Assembly: GCF_009389715.1 (NCBI RefSeq)
Contig: NC_052392.1
Span: 30,764,592 to 30,828,591 of the forward strand
Length of the DNA: 64,000 nucleotides
Source of the DNA: Phoenix dactylifera
Taxonomy: Eukaryota > Streptophyta > Magnoliopsida > Arecales > Arecaceae
Reading direction: 5' to 3'
Positions 24,366 through 35,239 of this stretch are shown one piece after another (within the stretch, counting starts at the first letter, position 1; every line of letters starts with the position of its first letter). Under the pieces are notes generated by a model. It had not been told where the DNA came from and did not search any database. It saw only the letters and a program-made list of their open reading frames with translations. Position numbers and translations under genes: made by a program.

Positions 24366-24824
24366 TAGGGTTGTTGATGAGCTTGCTCGGGCTCGGCTCG
24401 GTAAAAGCCCAGCTCAGGCTCGGCTCGTTAGTCAAACGAGCCTAAGCTCGAGCTCAATATGAGGCTCGTTTACACCCAAGCCTGAGCCCGAGCTCGAGCC
24501 CGAGCAGCTCACGAGCCCAAATGAGCTCTAGTCTCCCACTGAAAGATTTTATTTCAGCACCATAATTCATAAAAATCTGACCATACAGAGAAAAATAGCC
24601 TGTTATCAAGCCCGAGCCCGAGCTCGAGCTCGATTCAGGCTCGTTCTGGAGCTCGTAATTGAAACGAACTTTACGAGCTCAAGTCCGAGCCTTTGCTTTG
24701 CCAAGCAAGCCCGAGCTCGAACCCAATATAGAGCTTGTTACCGAGCCCGAGCCCGAGCTTCTGTGAAACAAGCCAAGCCGAGCTCTCCCAGGCTCGGGCT
24801 TGGCTCGGCTTGTTAACAGCCTTA
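24366..24824. mobile_element. hAT-like MITE built of GAGCTCGAGCCCGAGC words, exact TSD
   Basis: The 459-bp element begins TAGGGTTGTTGATGAGC and ends GGCTTGTTAACAGCCTTA, imperfect inverted repeats that match at about 12 of 18 positions. CCTTCAAC is duplicated exactly on both sides (24358-24365 and 24825-24832). The body alternates CTCGGGCTCGGCTCG on the left with GAGCCCGAGCTCGAGC in the middle and right, so both halves can pair. There is no transposase frame; the 64-codon frame inside is spurious. Confidence 0.88.
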
Positions 24825-25352
24825 CCTTCAACTACCAAAAAAAAGCAGCTCACATAGGAGAACACTGAGTAAAATAAACAGTTGAGGGAGGATCCAGCTA
24901 GTTAGTGAAGGGCCAGAAATTGCTCCCTTGTGTCCATAAATGTCGCTTGTCTATGAATCTTGCTAGATGGAACCTCAATCAATACAAGAACATCTCGGCA
25001 GTTTATCAACACAAAAGAAAAAGAAAACAAAAATCAAATCTCGGCCTGGTGCTAGGAATGCGTGAACCCATGAAAAACGACTTATTTAGCATTGATTACT
25101 ATTATGCAAAAAGTAAGTATTTTTGCTAAGTTAACCTGTTATCCCATGATTATCTCAGGCTTTTTCTTACAACCTAACATACACATAAGTACTATGTGTA
25201 TCTGTATTCGTATAATCTATTTTTTTTATTAGTTATAATTTGATAATCAAAATTTTATATGAGTGTACTATTGATTCTCCCTCTAAGAGCAAAACTGAAT
25301 TAACTGGGTATATTGATCTCATATGGAGTTGTTTTAATCAGTAGTGCACTAC

Positions 25353-26590
25353 TAAAGGAGGCAATTTATGACCTGACCTGTCAATCCGATCAATGAACGA
25401 GCTTTAAGTATATTTAAATTTGACATGAATGGATTTGGATTATGAACAAATCAACTTATCTAGACTAAAGTTTGTTGCGTCAGTTGGTACCATACCGTTA
25501 GAGAAAAAGGTGCATCGGATAATATGCGTCCGGATCTTTTTTTTATCCGAAATTATTCGGATATGGATAGAAATTTGAGCATCCGACTAATATCCGTATC
25601 TGTATCCATATCCGTCAAAAAAATGGATACGGATATAGATAGATAACTGTTCGATGCATATCTGAATATCTAATCCTATTGTAATTCTATTTAATTTTAT
25701 ATAACACTCATGAACTTTTAAGAAAAATAAATGACCACATTAACATGCTATTAACTTGATTTTATCTATTTAGTAATATCTTTGATTCTGTAGTCATAAA
25801 GTTTAATTATCCAATTTATATTCGTATTTATATCCATACTTCTAATATCTGATTTATATTCATATTTATTTAAAATAAATATGTATATAAATTTTTGCAT
25901 CCGACTAACATCCGAATCCATATATGTATTCATCATATAAAATAAATATGGATATAGATGTACTAATATTCGATCCGTATCTAATCCGATTTCAGTCCTA
26001 CATATCGTATCGCCATGAATACTGAATCAACACAGTTTCGTACCGTACCAACACTCGGTATTCTTCGCCATCTCATACAGTATCGCGTACTAACACTATA
26101 TTAAAATGACACCAATACGGGTCCAGAACCGAAACAGTGAACCTTAGTCTAGACATGTTTATTAAATTGTTTGGGTTCAAGTTTGCAGTTTTGATCCGTT
26201 TATCTTGTTTTGATCTATTTAATAATTGTGTCGGGGCATAACCCGACCATTTAACTCATTTAAGATCTGTTTAATCTGTTTAAAACCTACTTAACCCGTC
26301 TTTATCCTATTTAACCAAACCCGCTTGACCTATTTAACTCATTTAAATCCATTTAATCCATTAACAATCCACTTAACTTATTTAATCCGTTTAACCTGAC
26401 TTGTCCTGTTTAGTAAACGGATTATATAGGTCGGATCAGATTACCTATTTAATAAATAGATCAGGTTTAGATCTGAATTTTTGACCTATTTAATGAATAA
26501 TTTGGATTTGGGTTGACGAATTTTTGATCCAACCCATATCCAACCCAGTCCAATCCAATCTGACCCAACTCGATTCGATTGCCACCCCTA
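25353..26590. mobile_element. hAT-like element (GGGGTGGCAA ends) carrying a nested insertion
   Basis: The left end is TAAAGGAGGCAATTTATGAC and the right end GATTCGATTGCCACCCCTA, the same TAGGGGTGGCAA type as the copies at 27.6, 38.7 and 54.2 kb. The interior is rich in TTTAACCTGTTTAA-like words shared with those copies. The flanks TGCACTAC and AGCAAGAC agree in only 5 of 8 bases, so the duplication has decayed or one end is wrong. A second element at 25466-26146 splits the left third. Confidence 0.6.
25466..26146. mobile_element. Nested hAT-like element with GGTACC-rich ends
   Basis: The element begins TAAAGTTTGTTGCGTCAG, with GGTACCATACCG soon after, and ends CGAAACAGTGAACCTTA. The flanks are ATCTAGAC (25458-25465) and GTCTAGAC (26147-26154), matching at 7 of 8 bases. 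The middle holds many ATCCG/ATATCCGTATC words, possibly a further insertion. The ends resemble those of the foldback element at 42986-43731. Confidence 0.6.
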
Positions 26591-26598
26591 AGCAAGAC

Positions 26599-27573
26599 AT
26601 CTTGGAGATGGATGATCGGAGGCTCACACAAGACTTCATGGAGATCGGATTTATATTTATAGAATTCTAAATAATTTTGGGGAAAATGTATTAAGATACA
26701 ATCACTACTTAAACTACATGAAAATTAGATTCAAAATTACCCAACAATACAATCATATAATGTAGCAAGCCCTCTACATGCCTGAGGTACTTGGCATGTC
26801 GGGGCCCTCAGTCAAGCCTATTGCCTTCTCAAATCACCAGAAGCTTAACACGTGCTTAATACCACTTGTAGATGACCAAGTTGTCCAATAAGCGCATTTG
26901 CCAACAGTAGCACTCCATTTCCATATTGTCTTAGAAAAATAGCATCTCTTTCTCGGAATGCTCTTTAATTAGTAGGGTCTTAATAGTTTTACTTCATAAA
27001 TAAATCTAAATCCTGTCCTAATTTATTGGATTTGGAAAGTTTATTGATAGATTGTCTATTATCTAGTGATTTATTTCTGATCAAAGAAAGCATTATGTAT
27101 TGAATCACCTCCTGATTTGCTTATTAATGTCTTATCTCAGCCTCGACTATTTATGCATCTCTCTTAAACTGGAAAAAACTCCTTCTAGTCTCTCTTCCAA
27201 ATCTTTTCCAAAAAAATTACAAAAAATAATATGTTCTCTAAATTATATCCAAAGACGGCTGACGAAAAATAGCATGATGCAGAGAGAAAAGCGAAAAGTG
27301 TGATCAATGAAAAAAATGGAGAAAGACCTAGCTCATATTCGGTCGAAGTTTCAAAGAATAAAAATAGAAAAGTAGTTTATTCATGAAAATAAGATTCTCA
27401 TATTTTATAAAAAAAATCCATGTAAAACATGAAAAAGTCCAAGTTCCACCGGTTGGAAATTACGGTATTTTTTTTTCAAATATGCCCTTAAGCTTTTAGA
27501 TATAATTAGATAACATCTTCTTCCTTATGAAGGGGATAATAGATAATTTACACAACTTTTTCAGAAAAGTAGA
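26599..27573. other. Intergenic DNA, no gene seen
   Basis: AT-rich sequence between two hAT-like elements. Only short frames without recognisable features are present. Confidence 0.5.
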
Positions 27574-27581
27574 AGTTCAAC

Positions 27582-28338
27582 TAGGGGTGGCAAAATATGA
27601 CCCGACCCGTCAACCCGACCCGTGTTCGACTTGCCATAAACAGACTCGAGTTTGACCTAAACAGGTTTGGGTCGTAAACAGATTGACCTGTTTAACTTGT
27701 TTATTAATTGGGTCGGATACATAATTTAGATATCTGACCTGTTTAACCCGTTTAACCCGTTTAATATATAGGTCGGGTTGGATAAGACAGAGCCGGCCCA
27801 AGTCTCGGCCCAAAGAAAAGTGATAGCTGCTTAGCTGCTTCACCGTAGGCTATCTAGTACCTACGCTGATTTAATGAGATGGGACAGGAACCCTCCTCAT
27901 CTCTCTCTCCGTCAAACCCTCCAAGCCTCCATGGCTCTCTCTCTCTCTCTCTCGAACCCTCCTGGCCTCCCACCTCTCCCTCTCTTGTTAAAAGAAATTC
28001 CGAGCCCCGACCCCCACCTCTCTCTCTTGCCAAAACCCCAACCTCCCACCTCTCTCTCTTACCAGAACCCCAACCCCCCACCTCTCTCTCTCTCTCTCGC
28101 CAATCGCCAGAAGGAACCCCACCCTCCCATCTCTCTCTCTCTCTTGCCAGAAGGAATTTCTCTCTTTATTTGGTCCGTCTTCTCGACGTTCTCCAGTACT
28201 CGACTTCTCACAGGCGAGGCGGCGGCCGCAGCGGCGCACTTGTCCTTGATCACCTCCGACTTCACCCTCGGCTCCCTCCGCTGCCGGACGTTTAGCCATG
28301 AGAAGCTTAACAAGTAGTATTTAGTTCTCCAGCTCCTC

Positions 28339-28374
<36 letters not shown>

Positions 28375-28598
28375 ACTCACTCACAAGTCTCTTCCCCTCC
28401 CATTCCCCAGCCCCCCTTCCACCCTTCTCTTTCCTTAAACGAGTCGGAACGGATGACCTGTTTATTAAACAGGTCAGGTTCAGGTTGTAATTACTGATAT
28501 GTTTAATAAACAGATCGGATTCAGATTTATAATTTTCTGACCCATCTTATATCTGATCTGACCCGTTTATGTCTGACCCGACCCGATTGTCACCCCTA
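27582..28598. mobile_element. hAT-like element carrying foreign GC/CT-rich DNA (Pack-hAT candidate)
   Basis: The ends are TAGGGGTGGCAAAATATG and CGATTGTCACCCCTA, a clear inverted pair. The flanks AGTTCAAC (27574-27581) and TGTTCAAC (28599-28606) agree in 7 of 8 bases. The outer parts (to about 27790 and from about 28440) are the AACCCGACCCG-type sequence shared with sister copies. Between them lies about 600 bp that the sisters lack. It contains four imperfect repeats of a roughly 33-bp unit around TTGCCAGAACCCCAAC plus TC tracts (27985-28150), a GC-rich piece at 28160-28320 that reads openly as HLSLITSDFTLGSLRCRTFS in one frame, and a long TC microsatellite (28338-28371). This looks like captured host sequence. 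I do not recognise its source gene, and the 138- and 147-codon frames here are not called as genes. Confidence 0.75.
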
Positions 28599-28606
28599 TG
28601 TTCAAC

Positions 28607-29365
28607 CAAATATAAGCCATCCAGAAATATATCATTTTTTCACAGTCGACCAAATATTTAAAAACTACTTTTTAAAACATTATATACTCAGACATCAACT
28701 TTTTTAAAAAAAAATATTCTAGCAGAAAATTTTTTTTCTCACGAATTAAATAAATTTTTAGTTATACTGAAATAATACTCTAATTTCTTTCAGCGGATTT
28801 CAACCTCTAATTCGATGGATGAGTTCCGTGTGATCGAATCATTTCGAGTCCTCGACGTAAAGTCCTCAAGTGGTGGGAATTAAAGTCCACGGGCATAATG
28901 CAAAGGTGGATGCGAGTTGTCTCTTCCATCAAAAAGTTGGTATTCACGTTCACAAGCATGGGTGCGACTGCATGCTAAGTAATTGTTGACTTGGAGCACA
29001 AAGAGAAGCCTTAATATCGTTATCGTCAAACTCATCATCCTCTTAGTATCCAATGCCGTAAGCCAGAACGCAAGATCTTAGCTTTCCATGCTGTCGTTGG
29101 CCGGCAAATAAGTTAGTCATAATTATTTACTCTTTTCTAATTGACGGGTCTCAAAGGCCACAGTTAGGTTTACTAAAGGCTAAATGGTGATTTACCTAAT
29201 TGTTGAAGATACTTTCTTTAATTTTTGTTTGTTTTTTTTGGTAGGATGCATGGATGCACTATTCATGAGTTGTATAAACATATCTATGAGAATTAAAATT
29301 CTAAATTTTCAAAAGTGAAGAAGGAAGAGCTAAGATGCAGCCTAATCTACATATAGATTAAAATT
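28607..29365. other. Intergenic DNA, no gene seen
   Basis: AT-rich, with a slightly GC-richer stretch at 28800-29000 that gives no usable frame. Confidence 0.5.
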
Positions 29366-29369
29366 TCTT

Positions 29370-29785
29370 GGATGAATACCCTCCCAAAATTGATATTTGC
29401 ATGTATACCCCTCGTAAAACATTTGTTTTGCTATTCAACCCTTTTTTTATTCTTATTTTTGCATTTATACCCACATCATCTAACGCTGTTAAAAATTTAA
29501 TGGTTTCAAATTAAAATGACTAAAGTATTCTTAATAGATATATGTGCAAAAAGAAGCATTTATAAGACGATCGCGATTGGACACAAAAAAAGTAATTTTA
29601 AAGTTCTATTTTATATTTATTTAAAATAAATATGTTTTTATTAACGGTATTAGAAGAATTGTTATATTAGGAACATTGTGCAAAATCAGTGTTTTATAGG
29701 AGTACATAAATAAATATAAATTATAAGAGGATATTCATGTAAATTTAAATTTTTAGAAGGGTATTCATACAAAAAATCTTATAAA
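29370..29785. mobile_element. MITE-like element with long imperfect inverted repeats
   Basis: The left side reads TTGGATGAATACCCTCCCAA and then TGCATGTATACCCCTC. The right side, reversed, reads TTGTATGAATACCCTTCTAA and then ACATGAATATCCTC. The repeat runs for at least 50 bp at each end. No target-site duplication could be fixed, and the middle is AT-rich with no protein. Confidence 0.5.
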
Positions 29786-29789
29786 TTAT

Positions 29790-30474
29790 TATAAATAATT
29801 AAAAGTAGCTTGTGTTCCATGGATAGTTTTATCTTCCAAGGTTCTAGCACAAAAGTCTCCTAAATGGATTTCATATATCCAACCAATTAATGTCAGAAAA
29901 TTCTGCTTCCTTCATGTGATCAATATGGCCTACATGAGATTTGCTTGATAAAGAGAGAAGGAGACAAGCAGTGATCCGAGCATCACAGTGTTGTGCGATG
30001 CCACCATCTAAAGCAGCATTACTCATGAATCATGATCGAATTTTTCTTTCAAAAAGATAGAATTGCTTAAGTTAGCTTTTTGAGTTAGATAAGGTTTATG
30101 TCTTGATTTGATTTACATTCAAGCTCGTCCAACTTTTTGAACTCTTTTTGTCTTTTTTTCTTAATTTGGGTTGATTCCAAGCAAGTTGGATTCGACTCTG
30201 CAAAATCTATAGCTGATCGAACAAATACTCCACTGAATTTGATTTGAAACCCACATTCGATCCATAGGTATAAACTTTATGAGCTGCCTCTAATTTAGGT
30301 TAGAGTCCAGAAACAGCTTAAAAACGTAGTCAAAAGAAGCGGCACCACCCACATCCGTGCTTCTCAAGGCTGTCAAGCTTAAGATATTTGTCCAGCTACA
30401 AGTGGTTATAGTGAGACTTCAGTACCACAACTCCACACGCATCGATTGATGTGCTTGATTGCTTACCAAATGAC
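29790..30474. other. Intergenic DNA, no gene seen
   Basis: AT-rich sequence without a supported gene. The right part may belong to the LINE remnant that follows. Confidence 0.45.
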
Positions 30475-30690
30475 CCCATGTATTCCGTAAAGCTAATGGG
30501 ACTGCAAATTGGATGGCTACTTATGTAGCCAGTCAGTTTGGTAGAACCTTATGGGCTGGTGATGAAGAGTTGCTACAGGCATTCTGAGGTATTTTGGCTT
30601 TTAATTTTATTGGATGCATCCGTACTCGCCAGGTATGATTCATTCGTCTTAGCAAAAAAAAAAAAAAAAAAAAAAAGAAAAAAAAAGAAG
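30475..30690 (+). mobile_element. LINE 3' end with relic RNase H domain and poly(A)
   Basis: One + frame from about 30478 reads HVFRKANGTANWMATYVASQ and continues for about 17 residues before a stop. This matches the C-terminal part of the RNase H-like (RVT_3) domain at the end of plant non-LTR retrotransposons (consensus about H.YREAN..ADWMAS). Downstream it reads FNFIGCIRTRQV, also typical. A poly(A) run starts at about 30655, with an AAG/GAA-rich extension, as expected at a LINE 3' end. The copy is 5'-truncated and broken by stops. Confidence 0.65.
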
Positions 30691-31237
30691 AAGAAGAGGA
30701 AGACTCGTGCATGGATCAAGTGATCACGATTTGTCTCAATGACATCCGTGTGATATTTTCTTATTCGGTTTCACGTGCACGAACTTGACCGGTGACTTTG
30801 CGTGCATGGTGATGCAAAGACCGGTGTCGCCGCCCCATCCCTATCTCACATTAATGGTCTTTCTTTCTATTTTTTTATTAATTTTAAAAATTAAAATAAA
30901 AGAAACTTTTTTTCTTATAGGAAAAAAATTCAGCTAAAATTGGGATATTGGCATAATCGAACATGAGGAATGCCTAAAATAAAGTGATTTTTTACCAACT
31001 CAACCAATTGGCTTCTTAAATCTATTACAGCTGAAGTAGCATAAAATCAAAGATGCAATAAGCACTTGATAATTTTATACTTCTCAAAAATTTCTAAGGA
31101 GAGAGAAAGAGTATGTATTTTAAATAATTTTTTGAGACACTTTTGAGTAAATTATTTGTTAAAATATTTATAGAAAAAATAAAAAAAATATTCGGTACAT
31201 CTTAAAAATTATACATACTCGTGTACAGACTTCATAA

Positions 31238-31446
31238 AAGAAAAATAATATAAGCTGACATATAATCATGCTAACAAAAAAAAATATTATTTGCTGGCAT
31301 AAATTATTATGTGATTCATAAAATTACTCTAGTAAGAATATGCAAATAAAGAAAAATAATACTAATTGATACAAAATTACTTTGATAAAGAAAAATATTA
31401 TGGGCCGATATAGATTATTATATGATCTCTAAAATTATGCTAACAC
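31238..31446. repeat. Degenerate tandem repeat, about four units of 40-60 bp
   Basis: Units starting with AAAAATAATA/AAAAATATTAT are followed by a GCTGGCATA- or GCCGATATA-like word, an ATTATTATGTGAT-like word and AAAATTA(C/T). They recur from about 31238, 31276, 31350 and 31388. Divergence is high and some units are shorter. Confidence 0.5.
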
Positions 31447-31538
31447 TGTAGATTTCCAGTGTTAACATAATTAATTAATTATATACACTAACCACACAAT
31501 TTGTTAAAGTATTTTTCTATGTAATGATTTACCGATGC

Positions 31539-31600
31539 GGCAGCATATGATTGGAAGCTATTTTCTAACTTTAACAAGGTCTTTCCAATCACTTGCTGCC
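31539..31600. repeat. Short hairpin, 19-20 bp arms
   Basis: GGCAGCATATGATTGGAAG (31539-31557) can pair with CTTTCCAATCACTTGCTGCC (31581-31600) with two mismatches and one bulge, leaving a 23-base loop. It could be a MITE core, a chance hairpin or a small-RNA precursor. Sequence alone does not decide. Confidence 0.45.
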
Positions 31601-33288
31601 ATATCAATATATAAAATAAAGTGTTTAATTATGTATGGCTTGAGCAGCATTCTTTTGGCCTACCACTAACTCTATTTATGTATTTTTATTTAAATGCAGT
31701 TTTCAACAATATCTTCTTTGGATCTTATATAAATTATATGTACAAGTACAGTTGAAGGCTGCTACTTTGAACCTGCATGTATTTCTCGATGAAAGGCACC
31801 TATGTAGCATGAAAAAGAAACTGCCTCCTTCCGCATTAAATGCACATGTTCTTAAATAAAAAAATTTATGAAAAGAACACAGAGACGTTATAGTTCAAAG
31901 GACTATGCCCATAGTCGGTAAAGAGGTCATTGTTGGTTTAATTTCTTTTCAAAACTTCCCAAATATTTTTTTTCTTTTGCTTATAATACCTAGAGGAGCT
32001 CTATAAATGGAAAGAGAAATTTCCTCATGGTAGGTCCAATGAAAAGTTGTCCTTCACATTCATACAATAAATATATTGCTTTGATGCAATATATTTACTA
32101 AATTTAATTTGTTATTGCTACTGATAGCAAGTTTATGGTTCTCTATTCAAATGCCGCAAGCAGCTCCCTCTCCATCCACAGGAAAGGCGCATACTCTATC
32201 CAAACCTTATCGTTTAGGATTTTTCCCTAGTTTAATTTTAATAGAAACTAGCTTTCAACCTTTCATTTGACAATCATGTGATGATCATTTATTGAGAAAA
32301 TTTGTACTCTGGGTCCTTATTATGATAAACATTTAAAACTTTTTGACAAATTATCTTCTCAACATTGCTTTGCTTGTCATTTTATAAGTAGTCCATACCC
32401 TTTTTTTTTTTAATTTTTCATTATTAGTCCTTCATAGACAATTGTGCTTTATTTCTATAACAGTTACAAACATATTTATTTCTTGTTCCTACATATTATG
32501 ACATGAAACAATGACAAAAGATGAATTGGCCAACAAAACCAAGGACCAGAATTAAATACCTTCTGTCATGGGGTCCTAATCATCAAATAGCAATTAGATC
32601 AGAGACTATTTTTTTTTTTCTTTTTTTGCTTGTTGAGAAAGAACTCTCTTCTAATTTTTAACAATTACTTTTTATATAAATTAAATAAGCATCAGCATAT
32701 ATAAAATAAAGACCATTGACCAAAATGTAAATGCAATATGGTCTGAACCTAACACCCGAAAGGGAGTAAAGCCAAACCATAAAGTAACTTACTTGTTTTT
32801 TTTTTAGTAAATCAAAATTATTAAACCAATTTAGAATAAATTCAACTAAAGAAATCAGAATATAAAATATTGAAAAATTGAGTAGAAATATCCGATAAAG
32901 AAGTCCATAAAATAAATCCAATATGATTAGTCACATAAGTCGCCATCCGATATGTGGTACCGTTCGTCTCATTTTTCAAAGATTCTATTATAGTGGATGA
33001 GAGCCAATCTCAAAAATAATTTATTTTTGAGATTTTTTTATTTTTTCAAGAGCATACGTAACCTCAAATCTTTTCTCCTTATGAAAAGAAATACTACAAT
33101 CTAAAATCAACGGAGGGGCACCATCAAGAGACGTTTCCATCCAAAATAATAGTGTTGTCAACTTTTCATGCTCGTCCTCACAAAGTTTTCCTCGCACCCA
33201 GAAGGCCCTTCAGATGTTACATTACAGTATTAACTACTAACCAAAAACACCCGTCGGCCAGGGCGCGAGAGCGAGATTGGCGCTCTCG

Positions 33289-33320
33289 TTGACCATTGAC
33301 CGATGTCGTCATCCTTTGAC
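33289..33320. promoter_or_regulatory. Cluster of three W-box cores before the U-box gene
   Basis: TTGACC at 33289 and 33296 and TTGACT at 33316 lie within 32 bases and 63-94 bases before the start codon. W-boxes are WRKY transcription factor sites. A cluster so close to the start would fit a stress- or pathogen-responsive E3 ligase gene. Function is inferred from motif density only. Confidence 0.5.
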
Positions 33321-33382
33321 TCCCTCCTCCAACGCACTACAAAAACCCACCACCGCTGTCGAGAGACGAAAGAAGGGACGAA

Positions 33383-34648
33383 ATGGGGGGAAGAGAGAGT
33401 AGTAGGAGGAGGAGGGTACGGCCACTGGAGGTGAGGTTACCGACCTACTTCCGGTGCCCGATCTCGCTCGAGGTGATGAAGTCTCCGGTCAGCCTTTGCA
33501 CCGGCGTCACCTACGACCGCGCCTCCATCCAGCGCTGGCTCGACTCTGGTAACCGCACCTGCCCTGCCACCCGCCAGCCACTCCCTTCCACCGACCTCGT
33601 TCCCAACCTCACCCTCCGCCGCCTCATCCACCTCTGGTCCTCCACCTCCTCCTCCTCCGCCGTCGCCGACGACATCTCCTCCTCCCCCGATCCCCTCCCT
33701 TCTCTCCGCGACCTCGCCGCCTTCTTCTCCGACCCCGCCGTCGACGACACCGAGAAGAACCGCCTCCTCGCCGCCGGCGGCCTCGCGCCCGCCCTCGCCG
33801 CCCAGATCGTCAAGGAGGACGCCGGAATGGAGACGGTGGAGGCGGCGATCAGGGTCCTCGCGTTGGTCCTCTCCATGGATGGCACCCACGAGGGCAACGG
33901 AAGGGTCGCGATTTCCGCCCTTTTGGCCGATCTGGATGGATCCGTCTCCGCCCTCATCGCCGTGCTCCAGAAAGGCAGCAGCTTGGAATCCCGGATCGAT
34001 TCCGCTCGGGTTCTCGATTCGATCCTCTCGTCGCCCTCCGATTGCGTCGCCGAGGGGACCAAGATCTCGATCGCGGAGAAGCCGGAGCTGATCCCGGAGC
34101 TGGTCCGGCTGATCGGCGGCGAGACTAAGGTGGATCCGGCGGCGGCCGACGCGGGGCTGCGGTGCCTGACCGGTATCCTGGCGGCGGCGGGTCGGCGGGT
34201 ACGGGTGCCGATGGTGAGGGCAGGGTTGGTGGCGGCGGCCGCGCGGGCGCTGGCGGAGGAGGATGTGGCGGCGGGGGCGGCGGAGCGGGCGCTGCGGGTG
34301 ATGGAGGAGGTGGCGGCGTGCGCGGAGGGGCGGGCGGCGATCTGCGAGGCAGCGGAGGAGTGCGTGGGGGCGGTGATGGGGCGGGTGATGAGGGTGGGGA
34401 GGGAGGGGAGGGAGGCGGCGGTGGTGGTGCTGTGGGCGGTGTGCTGCGGCGGCGGCGGCGACCAGAGGGCGAGGGAGGCGGTGGCGGGTGCGAGCGGGGG
34501 ACTGGCGAAGATCCTGGTGTTGAAGCAGGGTGACTGCTCCCCGGCGGCGGGGAGGATGGCCGGCGATCTGCTGAGGATCTTCCGGGCTGATGCCAAGAGC
34601 TGCCTCGCCGGATACGACAGCAAGACCATCCACATCACGCCCTTCTAA
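33383..34648 (+). CDS. PUB: Plant U-box E3 ubiquitin ligase with ARM-like repeats (PUB27/28-like)
   Basis: A single-exon gene of 421 codons. A U-box spans about residues 19-85 (YFRCPISLEVMKSPVSLCTG at 22-41, then TYDR.SIQRWL and TCPATRQPL, ending PNLTLRRLIHLW). The U-box recruits an E2 enzyme for ubiquitin transfer without zinc. Residues from about 100 to 405 are Ala/Leu-rich helical sequence typical of the ARM-like repeats of plant PUBs that bind substrates. Length and the MKSPVSL.TGVTYDR.SIQRWLD signature point to the PUB27/PUB28 type; the exact orthologue cannot be fixed here. The start is the first ATG, 14 residues or so before a basic stretch (RRRRVRP). The gene is very GC-rich, especially from 34160 to 34520, as is common in intronless monocot genes. 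That bias creates two long antisense frames (398 and 375 codons) which are not genes. Confidence 0.93.
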   Translation: MGGRESSRRRRVRPLEVRLPTYFRCPISLEVMKSPVSLCTGVTYDRASIQRWLDSGNRTCPATRQPLPSTDLVPNLTLRRLIHLWSSTSSSSAVADDISSSPDPLPSLRDLAAFFSDPAVDDTEKNRLLAAGGLAPALAAQIVKEDAGMETVEAAIRVLALVLSMDGTHEGNGRVAISALLADLDGSVSALIAVLQKGSSLESRIDSARVLDSILSSPSDCVAEGTKISIAEKPELIPELVRLIGGETKVDPAAADAGLRCLTGILAAAGRRVRVPMVRAGLVAAAARALAEEDVAAGAAERALRVMEEVAACAEGRAAICEAAEECVGAVMGRVMRVGREGREAAVVVLWAVCCGGGGDQRAREAVAGASGGLAKILVLKQGDCSPAAGRMAGDLLRIFRADAKSCLAGYDSKTIHITPF

Positions 34649-35239
34649 TCCCCCAAGTGGAGGAGTTAAAAGAGTATTAATATAGTGGATTATTTACAGA
34701 TAAATTTGATTCGAGTTCAGCAATCAAGAGGAAACAAACAGAGTGGAGTCAAAAAAATACTAATAGACGATTTGTAAATGGATAGAAATTTTGACTTGAT
34801 ATGGAAAAAAAATGTATACACCACAAAGAAACTTGTTTAATTTTTTTTAGTTGTTGTGCACCATCAGCGTTGAAATATTATGTGTTCTTGACAAAATACT
34901 TCTATTAACATTGCCCATAAAAAACCAAAGACTTGATTATTTCAAGGATAGTGATGGCACTTTAAAAACTTGAACTTGTTATAGGGTTTAATAAGTCATT
35001 GGAATGGAGCACAAGACCATTTAATCTTTCATGCACGCCAATCTACTCAAGCATTAGGACTTTATTAAGCCCAAAGTCTTTATTAATCTTCTCGCATTCT
35101 CTTCTCCAATGCTGCCGCATTCCTTGGCAATTCCCCAGATATCTATTGCCGAGTACATTTCAAAGAAAAACATTTGGTTGCCGAGTTTATGAGTGCCAAT
35201 GGTGCTGTTAATCTAAGAACACCTCTACCTTGCTAATTA
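34649..35239. other. 3' flank of the U-box gene, no other gene seen
   Basis: Abrupt return to AT-rich sequence. The first 150-300 bases probably include the 3' UTR; no clear polyadenylation site was identified. Confidence 0.5.

Larger units (their letters stand above)
30760..33240. other. AT-rich intergenic DNA with a tandem repeat and a hairpin
   Basis: No gene seen. The stretch contains a degenerate tandem repeat at 31238-31446 and a candidate hairpin at 31539-31600, both listed separately. The 87-codon - frame at 32658-32921 is AT-driven and shows no domain. Confidence 0.5.

Noticed and set aside
27874..28317. 147- and 138-codon Ser/Leu/Pro-rich frames
   Set aside because: Driven by TC microsatellites in the transposon cargo. 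No start context or domain.
33437..34638. Two long antisense ORFs (398 and 375 codons) opposite the U-box gene
   Set aside because: They mirror the GC-rich codon use of the sense gene and show no domain. The sense frame has a clear U-box.
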